From Hymenobacter sp. 15J16-1T3B (lineage in GTDB: Bacteria; Bacteroidota; Bacteroidia; Cytophagales; Hymenobacteraceae), in assembly GCF_020711235.1 (NCBI RefSeq), contig NZ_JAJFAV010000005.1:62001-126000 (forward strand): a stretch of DNA of 64,000 nt, written 5' to 3'. This document shows, piece by piece, positions 1 through 9,546 of the stretch. The position numbers were made by a program, and so were the translations under genes. Each line of letters opens with the position of its first letter. The first letter of the stretch is position 1. The notes below the pieces were generated by a model that saw only the letters and a program-made list of their open reading frames with translations, was not told the origin of the DNA and did no database searches.

Positions 1-1581
1 CTGCCCAAGGCCGACGCCAGGCTCTACGACGACCTGTTTTACCGCCACTGGACGCAGTGGGAGGACGACAAAGCCTCGCACGTGTTCTTTCAGCCCGTCG
101 GGGATGATGGCAAACCCACCGGCTATGGCAAGGACGTGCAACAGGGCGAGGCCTTCGACGCGCCGGTGCAGCCCCTGGCGGGTTCCGAGCAGCTGGCCTT
201 TTCGCCCGACGGCTACTGGCTGGCCTACACCTCGCGCAAGCTCTCGGGCAAGGCCGAAGCCGTCAGCACCAACTCGGACATCTACCTGTACTCGGTGCGC
301 GACGGGAAAACCGTGAACCTCTCGCAGGGCATGGAGGGCTACGACATCGAGCCCGCGTTTTCGCCCGACGGCGCAAAGGTGGCCTGGCTGAGCATGGCCA
401 CGCCGGGCTTCGAGTCGGACCGCAACGGCATCATCGTGCACGACCTGAAAACCGGCAAGCACGAGGACATTACCAAGGGCTCGGAGCTGAGCGCGGGCAA
501 CGTGCGCTGGTCGCCGGACGGCAAGACCATCTACTTCGTGGCCGTGGTGGAGGGCACCGAGCAGCTGTTTTCCGTCCCGAGCAAGGGCGGCAAAATCAAG
601 CAGCTGACCCAGGGCCTGCAGAACTACAACAGCTTCGAGCTGGCCGGCCCCGACGTGGCCATCTGCAACCGCACTACCATGCAAAGCCCGGCCGAAGTGG
701 TGCGGGTGAGCCTGAAAAACGGCCAGGAAACGGCTTTGACCACCATCAACCAGGACGTGATGGGCCAGGTGAAGGTGGGCAAGGTGGAAAACCGCCGCGT
801 GACGACCACCGACGGCAAGCAGATGCAGGTGTACGTCATCTACCCGCCCGATTTCGACGCGAGCAAGAAGTACCCGGCGCTGCTCTACTGCCAGGGCGGC
901 CCGCAAAGCCCCATCACCCAGGCCTTCTCCTACCGCTGGAATTTCGCCCTGATGGCCGCGCAAGGCTACATCGTGGTGGCCCCGAACCGCCGCGGCCTGC
1001 CCGGCTTCGGACGCGAGTGGAACGATGCCATTAGCGGCGACTGGGGCGGGCAGCCCATCCGCGACTACCTCTCGGCCATCGACAAGGTGAGCGAGGAGCC
1101 CTACGTGGACAAGGACCGCCGCGGCTGCGTGGGCGCTTCGTACGGGGGCTTTTCGGTGTACTACCTGGCGGGCCACCACCAGGGCCGCTTCAAGACGTTC
1201 ATTGCCCACGCGGGCCTCTACGACCTGACGAGCTGGTACCCGACCACCGAGGAAATGTTCTTTGCCAACTACGAATTCAAGGGCGCGCCCTGGGACAAGA
1301 CCGCGCCCAAGAGCTACCAGGAGTTCAGCCCGGCCAACTTCGTGGGCCAGTGGGACACGCCCATCCTCGTCATCCACGGCGGCAAGGACTTCCGCGTGCC
1401 CGAAGGCCAGGGCATGGAAGCTTTCGGCGCGGCCCAGCTGCGCGGCATTCCGAGCCGCTTCCTGTACTTCCCCAACGAAGGCCACTGGATTCAGAAGCCG
1501 CAGAACTCGGTGCTCTGGAACCGCGTGTTCTTCGACTGGCTGGGCCGTACGCTCAAAACCGACGGGCAAGCAGCGAAATAA
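1..1581 (+). CDS. S9 family serine peptidase (prolyl oligopeptidase/DPP type), 5' end outside the window
   Basis: This is the C-terminal 526 residues of a peptidase that hydrolyses peptides, probably in the periplasm; the frame is open from base 1, so the start lies upstream. The first half contains repeated beta-propeller blades of the form FSPDG (around positions 205, 360 and 510), which in this family gate access to the active site. The second half is an alpha/beta hydrolase domain. The serine nucleophile lies in GASYGG (Ser codon at 1138), the Asp in HGGKD (codon at 1387) and the His in EGHW (codon at 1483), so the full triad is present. The segment NRRGLPGFG is typical of the S9 oxyanion region. 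Its exact substrate cannot be read from the sequence; DPP-IV-like, acylaminoacyl-peptidase-like and prolyl oligopeptidase-like members all fit. Confidence 0.93.
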   Translation: MPKADARLYDDLFYRHWTQWEDDKASHVFFQPVGDDGKPTGYGKDVQQGEAFDAPVQPLAGSEQLAFSPDGYWLAYTSRKLSGKAEAVSTNSDIYLYSVRDGKTVNLSQGMEGYDIEPAFSPDGAKVAWLSMATPGFESDRNGIIVHDLKTGKHEDITKGSELSAGNVRWSPDGKTIYFVAVVEGTEQLFSVPSKGGKIKQLTQGLQNYNSFELAGPDVAICNRTTMQSPAEVVRVSLKNGQETALTTINQDVMGQVKVGKVENRRVTTTDGKQMQVYVIYPPDFDASKKYPALLYCQGGPQSPITQAFSYRWNFALMAAQGYIVVAPNRRGLPGFGREWNDAISGDWGGQPIRDYLSAIDKVSEEPYVDKDRRGCVGASYGGFSVYYLAGHHQGRFKTFIAHAGLYDLTSWYPTTEEMFFANYEFKGAPWDKTAPKSYQEFSPANFVGQWDTPILVIHGGKDFRVPEGQGMEAFGAAQLRGIPSRFLYFPNEGHWIQKPQNSVLWNRVFFDWLGRTLKTDGQAAK

Positions 1582-1611
1582 GGCTACTTTAGTTCGCAGT
1601 CCTGTTCTACC

Positions 1612-1640
1612 AAGAGGCCGGCCCCCGTTGCCGGCCTCTT
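1612..1640. terminator. Hairpin downstream of the S9 peptidase gene
   Basis: An 11-bp perfect inverted repeat (AAGAGGCCGGC and its complement) with an 8-base loop begins 30 bases after the peptidase stop codon. It lies before the start of the next gene on the same strand. There is no long T-run, so it may be a weak or structure-only terminator. Confidence 0.55.
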
Positions 1641-1675
1641 GCCGTTTCTTGCGCGCTATTCTTACTCTTCGTCCG

Positions 1676-2833
1676 ATGAAATATCCGTTGGCCGCGGCGC
1701 TGCTGCTGCTCGCACAGCTGGGCCGGGCCCAGACGCAGACCCTGGCCGCCTCGGTGCCGCTTGAGCTGCCGCTGTACTTTTACATGAGCGTGCCGCCCCA
1801 GCACCCCTCGCCCGACGACTCACTGGCTCGGCAGGTGTACGTGCAGCAGGGCGTGCGCTCGGTGCTGAAGCTGCGCCCCTACCCCGAGCAGCCCAGCCGC
1901 GCCGCCGATACGGTGGAATACTGCGAGTACGACCGGCGCGGCAACCTCACGCTGCGGGTGGCCCCGCCGAACCGCCGGCAGTACCGCCGCTACGACGCCC
2001 AGAACCGGCTGGTGGAGCTCACCCAGCCCACCAACGAGCTGATCGACCAGGCGCAGCACGACGTGTACGACCCCGAGCAGCGGCGTTACCAAGTGTTTAG
2101 CGGGCCGCCCGGCCACCTGGCCCCGCACCTGACCACCACCCTCAGCCAGCGGGGCGACACGGCGCTGACCACCACCCTCTTCGCGCAGCCGCTGCTGCTC
2201 GAGGGCCGGGAAATCCGCCGCGCGGAGCTGCGCAGCTTCCCGTTTCGGGGCGACACCACGCGCAGCTACGTGGCCGGCTTCGACGCCGCCGGGCAGCTGG
2301 TGCGCTACGACGTGCTGTACCGGCGCCACCAGCAAGGGCGCCAGATGGAAAGCGGACGGGTGTCGTATGCCGCGGCGCTACGCGCGCACGGCGCCCAGGT
2401 GCAGCGCCTGCGCCGCCAGGGCCTGTCCGATGCCGCCATTGTGGCCCGCTACGCCCGCCGCTGGCGCGGCCAGGTGCAGCCGGAGCATTACCAGCATTAC
2501 GACGCGGCGGGGTGGCTCGTCCGCACGGAGCAGCTGAAAATGCCCGATTCGACGGCCGAAACGTACGGCAGTGCGGACGGCGGCCGCCTGAGCATAAGCA
2601 TGCGGGTGACGACCAACCTGGCCAGCCAGCGGGTCGTGCGGCGCAACCAACGCGGGCAGGTGGAGCAGCAGGAAATAACCATCCAACGCAACGACCCCGC
2701 CGCGCCGCCGCAGGTTTTCCGCAGCATCTTCACCTACGACGCCAACGGCCTGCTCACCGGCGAGACGAGCACCGACAGCGGCTCCGGGGCCCCGCCCCGG
2801 CACTACGAGTACCGCTACACCCGTTACCGGTAG
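1676..2833 (+). CDS. Secreted protein with YD/RHS-like strand repeats, unknown function (paralogue 1)
   Basis: The product is 385 residues. The ATG at 1676 begins a clear signal peptide (MKYPLAAALLLLAQ, cleavage near GRAQ); the frame stays open further upstream, but that part overlaps the peptidase gene. The mature part has repeated beta-strand units such as EYDRRGNLTLRV, RRYDAQNRLVEL and HYDAAGWLVRTEQ, which resemble YD repeats of RHS/wall-associated proteins but are sparse and irregular. The C-terminal part ends in YEYRYTRY. The next gene is a homologue: both carry a conserved N-terminal block (VYVQQGVRSVLKLR here, LYAQQRVRAVVKLR there) and the same terminal aromatic motif. No catalytic residues are evident. 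A periplasmic or outer-surface location is inferred from the signal peptide only. Confidence 0.8.
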   Translation: MKYPLAAALLLLAQLGRAQTQTLAASVPLELPLYFYMSVPPQHPSPDDSLARQVYVQQGVRSVLKLRPYPEQPSRAADTVEYCEYDRRGNLTLRVAPPNRRQYRRYDAQNRLVELTQPTNELIDQAQHDVYDPEQRRYQVFSGPPGHLAPHLTTTLSQRGDTALTTTLFAQPLLLEGREIRRAELRSFPFRGDTTRSYVAGFDAAGQLVRYDVLYRRHQQGRQMESGRVSYAAALRAHGAQVQRLRRQGLSDAAIVARYARRWRGQVQPEHYQHYDAAGWLVRTEQLKMPDSTAETYGSADGGRLSISMRVTTNLASQRVVRRNQRGQVEQQEITIQRNDPAAPPQVFRSIFTYDANGLLTGETSTDSGSGAPPRHYEYRYTRYR

Positions 2834-2968
2834 CGGCGGCCCCCGAGCCGCCGGGCTTGCGGGACTTGCGGCGGCCCGCCAGCCGCCGGCGGCCGTTTCC
2901 GGCTGGGCCGGCTTGGCAAAGCCTTTGCTGGCGCTTACCTTCCCTTATATCTATTCCTGCTTTTTGCT

Positions 2969-4195
2969 ATGCGTCCTGCCCTATTACCGCTGATGCTGCT
3001 TCCGGGCAGCTTGCTGCTGGCCATGTCGGCGGCGGCCCAACGCTCCCCCTCGGCCGCGGCGGCGGCGGGCCCCCAGCCCGTACAGGCGCCCGCGCCGCCT
3101 CCCGCGCTGGACGACCCCACCGCCCCCATTCGCACCGAGCCGAGCCCGGCCATGCAACGCCTGTACGCCCAGCAGCGGGTGCGCGCAGTGGTCAAGCTCC
3201 GGCTAACCGAGGATGGCCAGGCCCGCGACACGGCTGAGTACCGGGAAATCGACGGGCAGGGCCGGCTCACCCTGTTGCGCCGCTACGGCTCGGGCTGGCA
3301 GGAGCGCCGCGAGTGGAGCTACGACGACGCCGGCCATTGCACTTCGATGGTGATTCACGCGGTGCCGGGCCGCTCCTTCACCACCGTTTACACGTTTAAC
3401 CCCGCCCTCGGCCGGGGCCGCTGTGAGGTGCTGCACGCCAACGGCCGCCGCACCACCGTCTGCGAGCTGCAGCGCCGCACCCTCGGCGACACGCTGCTGA
3501 CGGAAGCCCGGTTCTGGGCGCTGACGGTAGGCCGCTACCACTTTCCCCCGAACGGGTACAGCCGCAACTGGCGCTTCTCGCTGGGCGCCGACACGGTGCT
3601 GACGCTGCTCAGCACGTACACGCCCAAGGGCCGCACGCAGAGCACCAAGCTGCAGTACGAGCGGCTCTACCAGGGCCAATTGCAAGAAGCTGGGCTGGTC
3701 GACGTGCGGCAGGCCCTGCGGACGTACCGGCAGCTGAGCGCGCGCACCCTACCGGCCGAGCAGGTTCCGTTCCGGCAGCTGCCCGCGCTGCTGCGCGCCA
3801 ACCCGGAGGAGAGCTTCCGGCCCACCGCCCGCTACAGCTACGATGCCCGCCAGCGCCTAACCGAGCAACAGCTGATAACGAGCTGGAACTATGCGCATGG
3901 CCCGGGCTACACCACACTGGTTTCCAATAACGTGCGCACTTCCCTCAACCATTCCCCCTCCGCCAGCCGCAGCGTCGCGCTCGGCCAAGCCTCCGTTTGC
4001 AGTATCATTACCAACACCTACAACGACCTGGACCAGCTGATCGGGCAGCAGCGGCGCCTGATCGGCACGCGCTACCCCAACCAGCCGACGTACCTGGTCT
4101 TGTCGTACCAGCCCGACGGCCTGCCGGCCGCCGAAACCAACCGCACCACCGCCCAGCCGGTGTTTTACCGCTACCAATACCAGTACTACGAATAG
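2969..4195 (+). CDS. Secreted protein with YD/RHS-like strand repeats, unknown function (paralogue 2)
   Basis: The product is 408 residues with an N-terminal signal peptide (MRPALLPLMLLPGSLLLAMS, then AAAQ). It is a tandem paralogue of the gene ending at 2833. Both share the N-terminal block with QQ-V-R-V-KLR followed by DTAEY-E-D-GRLTL, scattered YDxxQRL-type strands (YSYDARQRLTEQQ, NTYNDLDQLIGQQ), and a terminal YxYxYY motif. The 135-base gap to the upstream gene contains no clear terminator, so the pair may be co-transcribed. It could be a surface or periplasmic structural protein; no enzymatic motif is visible. Confidence 0.8.
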   Translation: MRPALLPLMLLPGSLLLAMSAAAQRSPSAAAAAGPQPVQAPAPPPALDDPTAPIRTEPSPAMQRLYAQQRVRAVVKLRLTEDGQARDTAEYREIDGQGRLTLLRRYGSGWQERREWSYDDAGHCTSMVIHAVPGRSFTTVYTFNPALGRGRCEVLHANGRRTTVCELQRRTLGDTLLTEARFWALTVGRYHFPPNGYSRNWRFSLGADTVLTLLSTYTPKGRTQSTKLQYERLYQGQLQEAGLVDVRQALRTYRQLSARTLPAEQVPFRQLPALLRANPEESFRPTARYSYDARQRLTEQQLITSWNYAHGPGYTTLVSNNVRTSLNHSPSASRSVALGQASVCSIITNTYNDLDQLIGQQRRLIGTRYPNQPTYLVLSYQPDGLPAAETNRTTAQPVFYRYQYQYYE

Positions 4196-4246
4196 CAAGG
4201 GCGCGGCTGGCCGGAACGAATCCGACTAGCCGCACCGCTATGTGCC

Positions 4247-5419
4247 TCAGGGCTGGCTGTACTGCGTAATCAGCCGCACCAGCAGGTTGTTGAGGTACTC
4301 GACCTGGTAGTCGCCCACCGACGCTTCCAGGTGCGCGTTGCCGATGCCGCTGTGGTTGGTGATGAACACGTACGTGCCGCCCGTGCCGATGGCGCCGGCC
4401 CGCATCAGGTACTCCGTGCCTTGGTCGATGCCGCTGGCCGTCACCGGAATCAGGCGCACGCCCTGCTGGGCAGCCTGCCGAATCAGCTGCTGCATGCGCG
4501 CGGCGGCCGCGTCGTGGGGCGGGGCGTCGAGCACCAAAAACAGCAGCCGGCACCGCGCTTCGGCGCTCCACTGCTGGCGCAATGCTTCGGTCAGGGCCTC
4601 CTCCACGGCTTCCGGAAAGTCACCGCCGCCGTCGGCCTGCTGATTTTGCACGAAGGCCAGCAGCTGGCTGGCGTCGGTGGTGAAGGGCTGGGTGCGGGTC
4701 ACGTAGGCGTCGCCCTGGTCGCGGTAGAACACGCTGGCTAGGCGCAGGTCGGCGGCCGGCAGCTGGGCCGCGGCCCGGGTTATCACGTCGCGCAGCTCGG
4801 TCTTGAGGTAGCTGATTTCGTCGCCCATCGAGCCGGTGGCGTCCACCACGAACATGACGTCGACCGGCGCGGCGGCACTGGCCGTGACGGCCACGGTGCG
4901 GGCGGCGGCTACTTCGTTGGGCTGCACCGGAGCCGGGGTAAACGTCTGGCCGCGGTACTCGACGGTAATCGGCAGCGGGTTGCTGGCGACCGGGGCGGCG
5001 CTAAACATCGTCGGAAACAGCTCGGCCTGGCCCTGCCGGTCGGTGACGGCGGCCGTAACCCCGGTAGTCGCCGGCGCGGAACCGATGCGCACCTGGGCAC
5101 CGGCCAGCGGCTGCCCGGCCGCGTCGGTGAGCGTGAGGGTGTAGCGTTTGGTGGTGAAGAGCTGCCAGCGTCCTTGGTGCACCTGCCATTCCGGCTTTTG
5201 CGCCAGGGTCTGCCAGAAGCCCCAATTGCTCAGGTCGCGCCACTCCCCGGCCGTGATTACGCCCGCCGCAGGGGCCGAGCCGCCGCCGTTAGAGGGGCTG
5301 CCCGCGCCGGTGTAGGCAGCGCCAGCAGGACCGGCAGAGCCGGAATCGTCGTAGGCGCTTTGGCAGGCCGGCAGCGCCAGGGTGGCGCCGCAGACCGCAA
5401 CAAGTAAAGTTATCCGCAT
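4247..5419 (-). CDS. von Willebrand factor type A domain lipoprotein
   Basis: The 390-residue product starts with a lipoprotein signal peptide and lipobox (LPAC, Cys 19), so it is probably anchored in a membrane facing the periplasm or surface. A Gly/Ser/Ala-rich linker follows, then a carboxypeptidase-regulatory-like beta-sandwich (about residues 92-165, with AGQPLAGAQV and TDRQGQAEL), then a vWA domain from about residue 186. The MIDAS metal site is visible as DATGS at 193-197, with a later LDAPPHD segment. vWA domains of this kind bind protein ligands through a metal ion. The neighbours do not point to a partner. Confidence 0.88.
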   Translation of the reverse strand: MRITLLVAVCGATLALPACQSAYDDSGSAGPAGAAYTGAGSPSNGGGSAPAAGVITAGEWRDLSNWGFWQTLAQKPEWQVHQGRWQLFTTKRYTLTLTDAAGQPLAGAQVRIGSAPATTGVTAAVTDRQGQAELFPTMFSAAPVASNPLPITVEYRGQTFTPAPVQPNEVAAARTVAVTASAAAPVDVMFVVDATGSMGDEISYLKTELRDVITRAAAQLPAADLRLASVFYRDQGDAYVTRTQPFTTDASQLLAFVQNQQADGGGDFPEAVEEALTEALRQQWSAEARCRLLFLVLDAPPHDAAAARMQQLIRQAAQQGVRLIPVTASGIDQGTEYLMRAGAIGTGGTYVFITNHSGIGNAHLEASVGDYQVEYLNNLLVRLITQYSQP

Positions 5420-5513
5420 CGTGCTGGGGGATTGGGTGCTAGTTGCTAGCAGGAGCCCCGGTGCCCGCGGAACGTTGCAAGCACCCGCGGCTAACTTTCA
5501 CCCGCCCCCGGGG

Positions 5514-7661
5514 CTACGCCGCCACCACGTCGGTGACTTTGCGCAGGTCGCTGCTGACTTTCTGCACAAACTCCAGCTGCTCCAGCAACAGGCGCTCCTC
5601 CCCGGCCGGCGCGGGTTTGGGCGCGGGCGCCGGCGGCACCGGGGGCAGCGGGGCCAGCTCCGGCATCTCGTCGGGCGGCTCCAGCTTGCGCAGGCTTTCG
5701 GTCAGCAGCATCAAGGACTGGCGCACGGGCTTGAGCAGCTCGGCCGGCCGGCCGGGCAGCGTGCCGCCGCGCGCCGCCGCGGCCAGCGTGGCAATGTTCG
5801 ACGACAAGATCAGGTTCAGCACCACGAACTGGTGCACTTCGGCCTCGTGGCGCTGCTTGCTTTTGGGCTCGGAGAGCATGCGCTGAAACGCGGCGGCGAG
5901 GTTGGCCGAACTGATGTACACGTCCTTGCGGGCCAGCTTGTAGTCGGTAAGGCTGAGCGTGCCGCCGGCCAGATACTCGCCCAAGCGGTGCAGGTAAAAC
6001 CGGTTGGCCCGCAGCACGTCGCGCATGTAAGTGGTCAGTTGCTCCGATTCCCAGCGCGGGAAGAGCACGTAGCCGGTGGTCAGGGCAATGGCGCAGCCGA
6101 TAACCGTGTCGAGGACGCGCTCTTCGATGACGGCCACGTAACGAATGCCCAGGAAGTGGAACATGATGACCAGAAAGGGCGTCAGAAACGTGACCATCAC
6201 CACGTAGTTGAGCCGCTGGAAGCTGTAGGCCGTTATCATAAACACCAGCAGGAAGCCGAACTGCACCAGCTGGTTAGGCACTAGCCAGATGACGGCCACC
6301 CCGATCAGCCCGCCCACCAAGGTGCCCGTCACGCGCTGGATGTTGCGCTCCTTCGTGAGGCTGAAGCCGGGCTTGAGCATGTACACGGTGGTCATCACAA
6401 TCCAGTAGCTGTGGTGCCCGCTTACTAGCAGCCGCGCCACCGCAAAGCCGATGATGGCCGCCACGCTCACCCGCAGCGCGTGCCGAAACGTGGCCGAGGT
6501 CATGGTGAGGTTGCCCAGCAGAATGTCCGGGCTCAGGGACTGGTGCGACACGAAGCGGCTGTAATCGGCTTCGGCGCCGCTGGCGGCGGGGACGCGGTAG
6601 GCCGGGTCGGTTTCGCGGCTGATGTCGGCCAGGCGCTGGTGCAGGTTGCGCAGCTGCACCAGAATCTTGCGCAACACCAAGTTGGAGCCCGGCTCCTCCT
6701 CCCCGATGCGGTCGATGCGGGCCTTGAGCTGCTCCAGCTCGGGCAGCCGGTCGTGGGGCGCGGCCGGGGCGCGGTTGGCCTGAATGGCGAGGCCCAGGTG
6801 GTCCAGCTCCACGGCCATCACGCGGATAAGCCGGGCCACGTCGGCCAGCACGCCGGTGTGGTTGAAGCGCTGGCGCAGGGCGGCGTAGTCGTAGTAGGTA
6901 GCTGTAATCTGCTCGTAGAGGTCCACCGCGTCGACGAAGGTCAGCACCAGGCGGCGGCCCGTACCGGTGGTTTCGCGCACAATCATGCGCGACTTGAACA
7001 TCAGCTCCCGGGCCGCGTCCTGCTTTTCGCTCACCACCACCTGTTGCTGCACCAGCTGGCGGTAGTCGCGGTCGAGGCTGGTTTCGGGGTCGTAGAACTC
7101 GGCTTTGAGGCGCAGGTACTCGGCAATGGCGTGAATGCACTCCCCCAGGGCGCGCTGAGCCGGCCGGTAGGGCCGGATGCGGAAAAAGAGCAGGCACAGC
7201 AGCGTGTACCACACCCCGCCCAGCAGCACCAGCCCCGCGTAGCTCGCCAGTTCGGGCAGGCTCAGGTCGCGGTCCATGGTCAAGATCATGATGAGCAGCC
7301 CGGCCGAGCCGATGGCCCCGGCCCGGGCGCCGTACACCAGCAGCATGGTCAGGGCAAAGCTGAGCAGCAGAATTTCACCGCCGAGCACCCACACGTTCAG
7401 CCGGGCCACGCCGGTGAGCAAGGCCACCACAAACACCAGCGCCGTGCAGATCCACAGGCCGTTGCGCTTGTGCACCACCGGGCCGGGAATGTCGGTGAGG
7501 CTGGCGCACACGGCCCCGAGCGACACGGTAAGGCCCAGCTCGAACTGGCCGAGCTGGGCCATTAGTAAGGTGGGCAGCAAAATGCCGAGCGTGACGCGCA
7601 GGCCGTCGGCGAAATCTTGTCCGAAAAAGAAGTATTGGAAGGTGCGTTCGTGTCGGCGCAT
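5514..7661 (-). CDS. FUSC/YccS-YhfK family integral membrane protein
   Basis: The 715-residue product has the two-block architecture of the YccS/YhfK and fusaric-acid-resistance (FUSC) families. The N-terminal hydrophobic block covers about residues 15-160 (GLRVTLGILLPTLLM, then LTDIPGPVVHKRNGL, a conserved family motif). A roughly 230-residue helical cytoplasmic section follows, then a second hydrophobic block (about 395-540) and a Pro/Ala-rich tail. The family is linked to efflux of aromatic or other small compounds, but the transported substrate here is unknown. There is a 94-base gap to the vWA gene downstream and a 172-base gap from the STAS-like gene upstream. Confidence 0.88.
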   Translation of the reverse strand: MRRHERTFQYFFFGQDFADGLRVTLGILLPTLLMAQLGQFELGLTVSLGAVCASLTDIPGPVVHKRNGLWICTALVFVVALLTGVARLNVWVLGGEILLLSFALTMLLVYGARAGAIGSAGLLIMILTMDRDLSLPELASYAGLVLLGGVWYTLLCLLFFRIRPYRPAQRALGECIHAIAEYLRLKAEFYDPETSLDRDYRQLVQQQVVVSEKQDAARELMFKSRMIVRETTGTGRRLVLTFVDAVDLYEQITATYYDYAALRQRFNHTGVLADVARLIRVMAVELDHLGLAIQANRAPAAPHDRLPELEQLKARIDRIGEEEPGSNLVLRKILVQLRNLHQRLADISRETDPAYRVPAASGAEADYSRFVSHQSLSPDILLGNLTMTSATFRHALRVSVAAIIGFAVARLLVSGHHSYWIVMTTVYMLKPGFSLTKERNIQRVTGTLVGGLIGVAVIWLVPNQLVQFGFLLVFMITAYSFQRLNYVVMVTFLTPFLVIMFHFLGIRYVAVIEERVLDTVIGCAIALTTGYVLFPRWESEQLTTYMRDVLRANRFYLHRLGEYLAGGTLSLTDYKLARKDVYISSANLAAAFQRMLSEPKSKQRHEAEVHQFVVLNLILSSNIATLAAAARGGTLPGRPAELLKPVRQSLMLLTESLRKLEPPDEMPELAPLPPVPPAPAPKPAPAGEERLLLEQLEFVQKVSSDLRKVTDVVAA

Positions 7662-7833
7662 AAGCGGAGGCGGGCGGCGCGGGCCGGGCCCTAAACCCGT
7701 GCCTTAAACGCAACCGCGCCCGAACGTAACCAACGCCCGCCGAAAAAACCACCGGCGCCGGTGGGGCGGCCCCGACCAGCGCTGCCTCAGCTGTGCCGCG
7801 TTACCCGCCGCCGAAGCCGGTGCGCCGGGCGGC

Positions 7834-8202
7834 TCAGGAGGCGAAGCGCCCGAACGTGGCGGGGCGGTGGCAGTACCGTTCGGCGTCGAGCAGGGTTGAC
7901 ACGACCGGGGGGGGCGAGGCGGTCAGGGCCTGTAGCTCCATGCGCACGTCGTCGGTCAGGTGGCAGAGTACCAGGCTCATGCCGTGGCGGGCTAGTTTGT
8001 CGTGGTAATAGGCGAGCAGTTCGGCTGCGTCGGGCGGTAGGTGGTGGAGCTGGCTGCAATCCACCCATACGCTGGACTTGCCGCTGCGGGCGGCGCGGCG
8101 CAGGGCGTAGTCGAGCGTGTCTTCGCGCTCGAAGCTCGGCGGAACGTCGTCGGCCAGAATGAGCAAGTAGCTCTCGGGCAGAATTTCGCGGTAAACCTCC
8201 AT
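7834..8202 (-). CDS. Small STAS-like protein
   Basis: I chose the ATG at 8202 (122 residues, starting MEVYREIL) rather than an upstream in-frame start at 8301. The extra 33 residues would be low-complexity and atypical, while the shorter form begins right at the first predicted strand. The core alternates strands and helices (SVWVDCSQLHHLPPDAAELL, then GMSLVLCHL), which matches the STAS/anti-sigma-factor-antagonist fold. The usual phosphorylatable Ser/Thr is replaced by the LHHLPPDA segment. A second gene of this type lies at 25483-25812. It may be a partner-binding module in a regulatory switch; that is inference from fold only. Confidence 0.65.
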   Translation of the reverse strand: MEVYREILPESYLLILADDVPPSFEREDTLDYALRRAARSGKSSVWVDCSQLHHLPPDAAELLAYYHDKLARHGMSLVLCHLTDDVRMELQALTASPPPVVSTLLDAERYCHRPATFGRFAS

Positions 8203-8450
8203 AGTTCGTAGGTGCGGGTGCGGGAACAGGTAAGCAACTGTAACGGCGGCAGGAGGCGGGAGCGAGCTAATCAGATTACCAAACGACTTGTTATTATGCA
8301 AACCGTTCTTACTCTGATGCCTCTAAGATACGAATATGGTAGTATCACATTGCATTTTACTGCTTGATTTTTATCTACTTACCCTTTTCGCTGCGCAAAC
8401 CCGCATTTGCGGACCAAGCCAGCTATAAAAGAATAGCGCAACAAAGTGAG

Positions 8451-8476
8451 CCGCTGCACCGGCTTCGCCGCAGCGG
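8451..8476 (-). terminator. Hairpin downstream of the bestrophin gene
   Basis: A 7-bp CCGCTGC/GCAGCGG stem with a further pairable GC-rich loop lies 15 bases past the stop of the bestrophin gene. There is no T-tract, so termination is only suggested. Confidence 0.4.
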
Positions 8477-8491
8477 GCGCGGCGCACAGCG

Positions 8492-9475
8492 CTAAAACAA
8501 AATATCCTTGACCGGGACGGTTTTAGGCGGTAGCTCCGTTTCGCCGAGCATTTCGCGCAAGTCAATTTCGATGGTGCGGCACAGCGCGGTCATGGGCACG
8601 TCGTTCATCTGGTTTTCGAACGGGTTTTCGCTGGTGTGCCCCACCGATTCTATGGTGTTGAACACCCAGCTGATGAGCACCGAGAAGGGCACCGTGAGCC
8701 ACACCAGGCCGGGCCCGAGTTGGTCAAATTCGCGCAACAGGCCCAGGGGCAACATCAGGGCAAACAGGCAAACAAACAGGAAGCTGTAGAAAGCGAACTG
8801 GCGCGGAAAAGGCGTGTTTTTGATCCGCTCGCAGCCGCCTTGCAGGTCGAACAGGCGCTCCAGAGTACGCATCATATTCACGTGCTGAAAGTCGTTGAGC
8901 AGGCCGCGCTCCTCGCGCAGGATGCGTAGCTCGGCCGCTTGGCGGCGTAGCAGGTGCGCCGCCGAATTGGCCCGCTGGCGCATAAACGCCGACTCTTCAG
9001 GCAGCAGAAACGGGGCCACGTCGGTGTCCCATAACTCGTCGCGTTGCAGGCGAAGCTGCAGGCGCAGGGCGTTGCACCAGGCAATGTGGCGGTAGATGAT
9101 GCGGCGGTGGCGCTCCGTCAGCTCGGGGGCAGTGGCCGCGGGCTGCAGCGCGGTCAGCTCGGGCGCATCCACGCGGGAGGTGATGAACTCCAGCGTCTGA
9201 ATGGCCCAGGTGCGGCTGGTGTTGACGATGCCGCCCCAGATTTGCCGGCCTTCCCAGAACCGGTCGTAGGAGCCGTTGTTTTTGAAGCCGATGTAGAAGG
9301 CCACCGCCGTGCCCAGCGTGGCCACCGGCTGCCAGGGAATGGCCAGATGGGTAAACCCACTGGTGTAAAACCAGCAGACAATCAGGTTATACAGCGTCAG
9401 AATGAGCACGCTGCGCCAAGCACTGCGCCAAATGATGCTCCATCGAAGGTTTTGCCGAATGTACATGCGAGGCAC
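8492..9475 (-). CDS. Bestrophin family (RFP-TM/UPF0187) anion channel
   Basis: The 327-residue product matches bacterial bestrophins in length and motifs. There is a charged N-terminus (YIRQNLRW), a first membrane segment (SVLILTLYNLIVCWFY), then a conserved region containing FKNNGSYDRFWEGRQIWG and NTSRTWA. A second membrane pair lies around residues 225-270 (FYSFLFVCLFALMLPLGLL and LVWLTVPFSVLISWVF), followed by the SVGHTSENPFENQ segment that in bestrophins forms the conserved acidic loop. The family forms pentameric chloride or cation channels in the inner membrane. The ATG three codons downstream (MYIRQ) is an equally plausible start. Confidence 0.92.
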   Translation of the reverse strand: MPRMYIRQNLRWSIIWRSAWRSVLILTLYNLIVCWFYTSGFTHLAIPWQPVATLGTAVAFYIGFKNNGSYDRFWEGRQIWGGIVNTSRTWAIQTLEFITSRVDAPELTALQPAATAPELTERHRRIIYRHIAWCNALRLQLRLQRDELWDTDVAPFLLPEESAFMRQRANSAAHLLRRQAAELRILREERGLLNDFQHVNMMRTLERLFDLQGGCERIKNTPFPRQFAFYSFLFVCLFALMLPLGLLREFDQLGPGLVWLTVPFSVLISWVFNTIESVGHTSENPFENQMNDVPMTALCRTIEIDLREMLGETELPPKTVPVKDILF

Positions 9476-9546
9476 ATACGTACGGAGGAGTAAATGAGTA
9501 GACGCACGAGGCCCAGGTGGAGAGGAGTTGATGCCCAGCCGGTCAT

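Noticed and set aside
1262-1675. Upstream extension of the first YD-like gene
   Set aside because: It overlaps the S9 peptidase coding sequence in another frame; the signal peptide begins at 1676.
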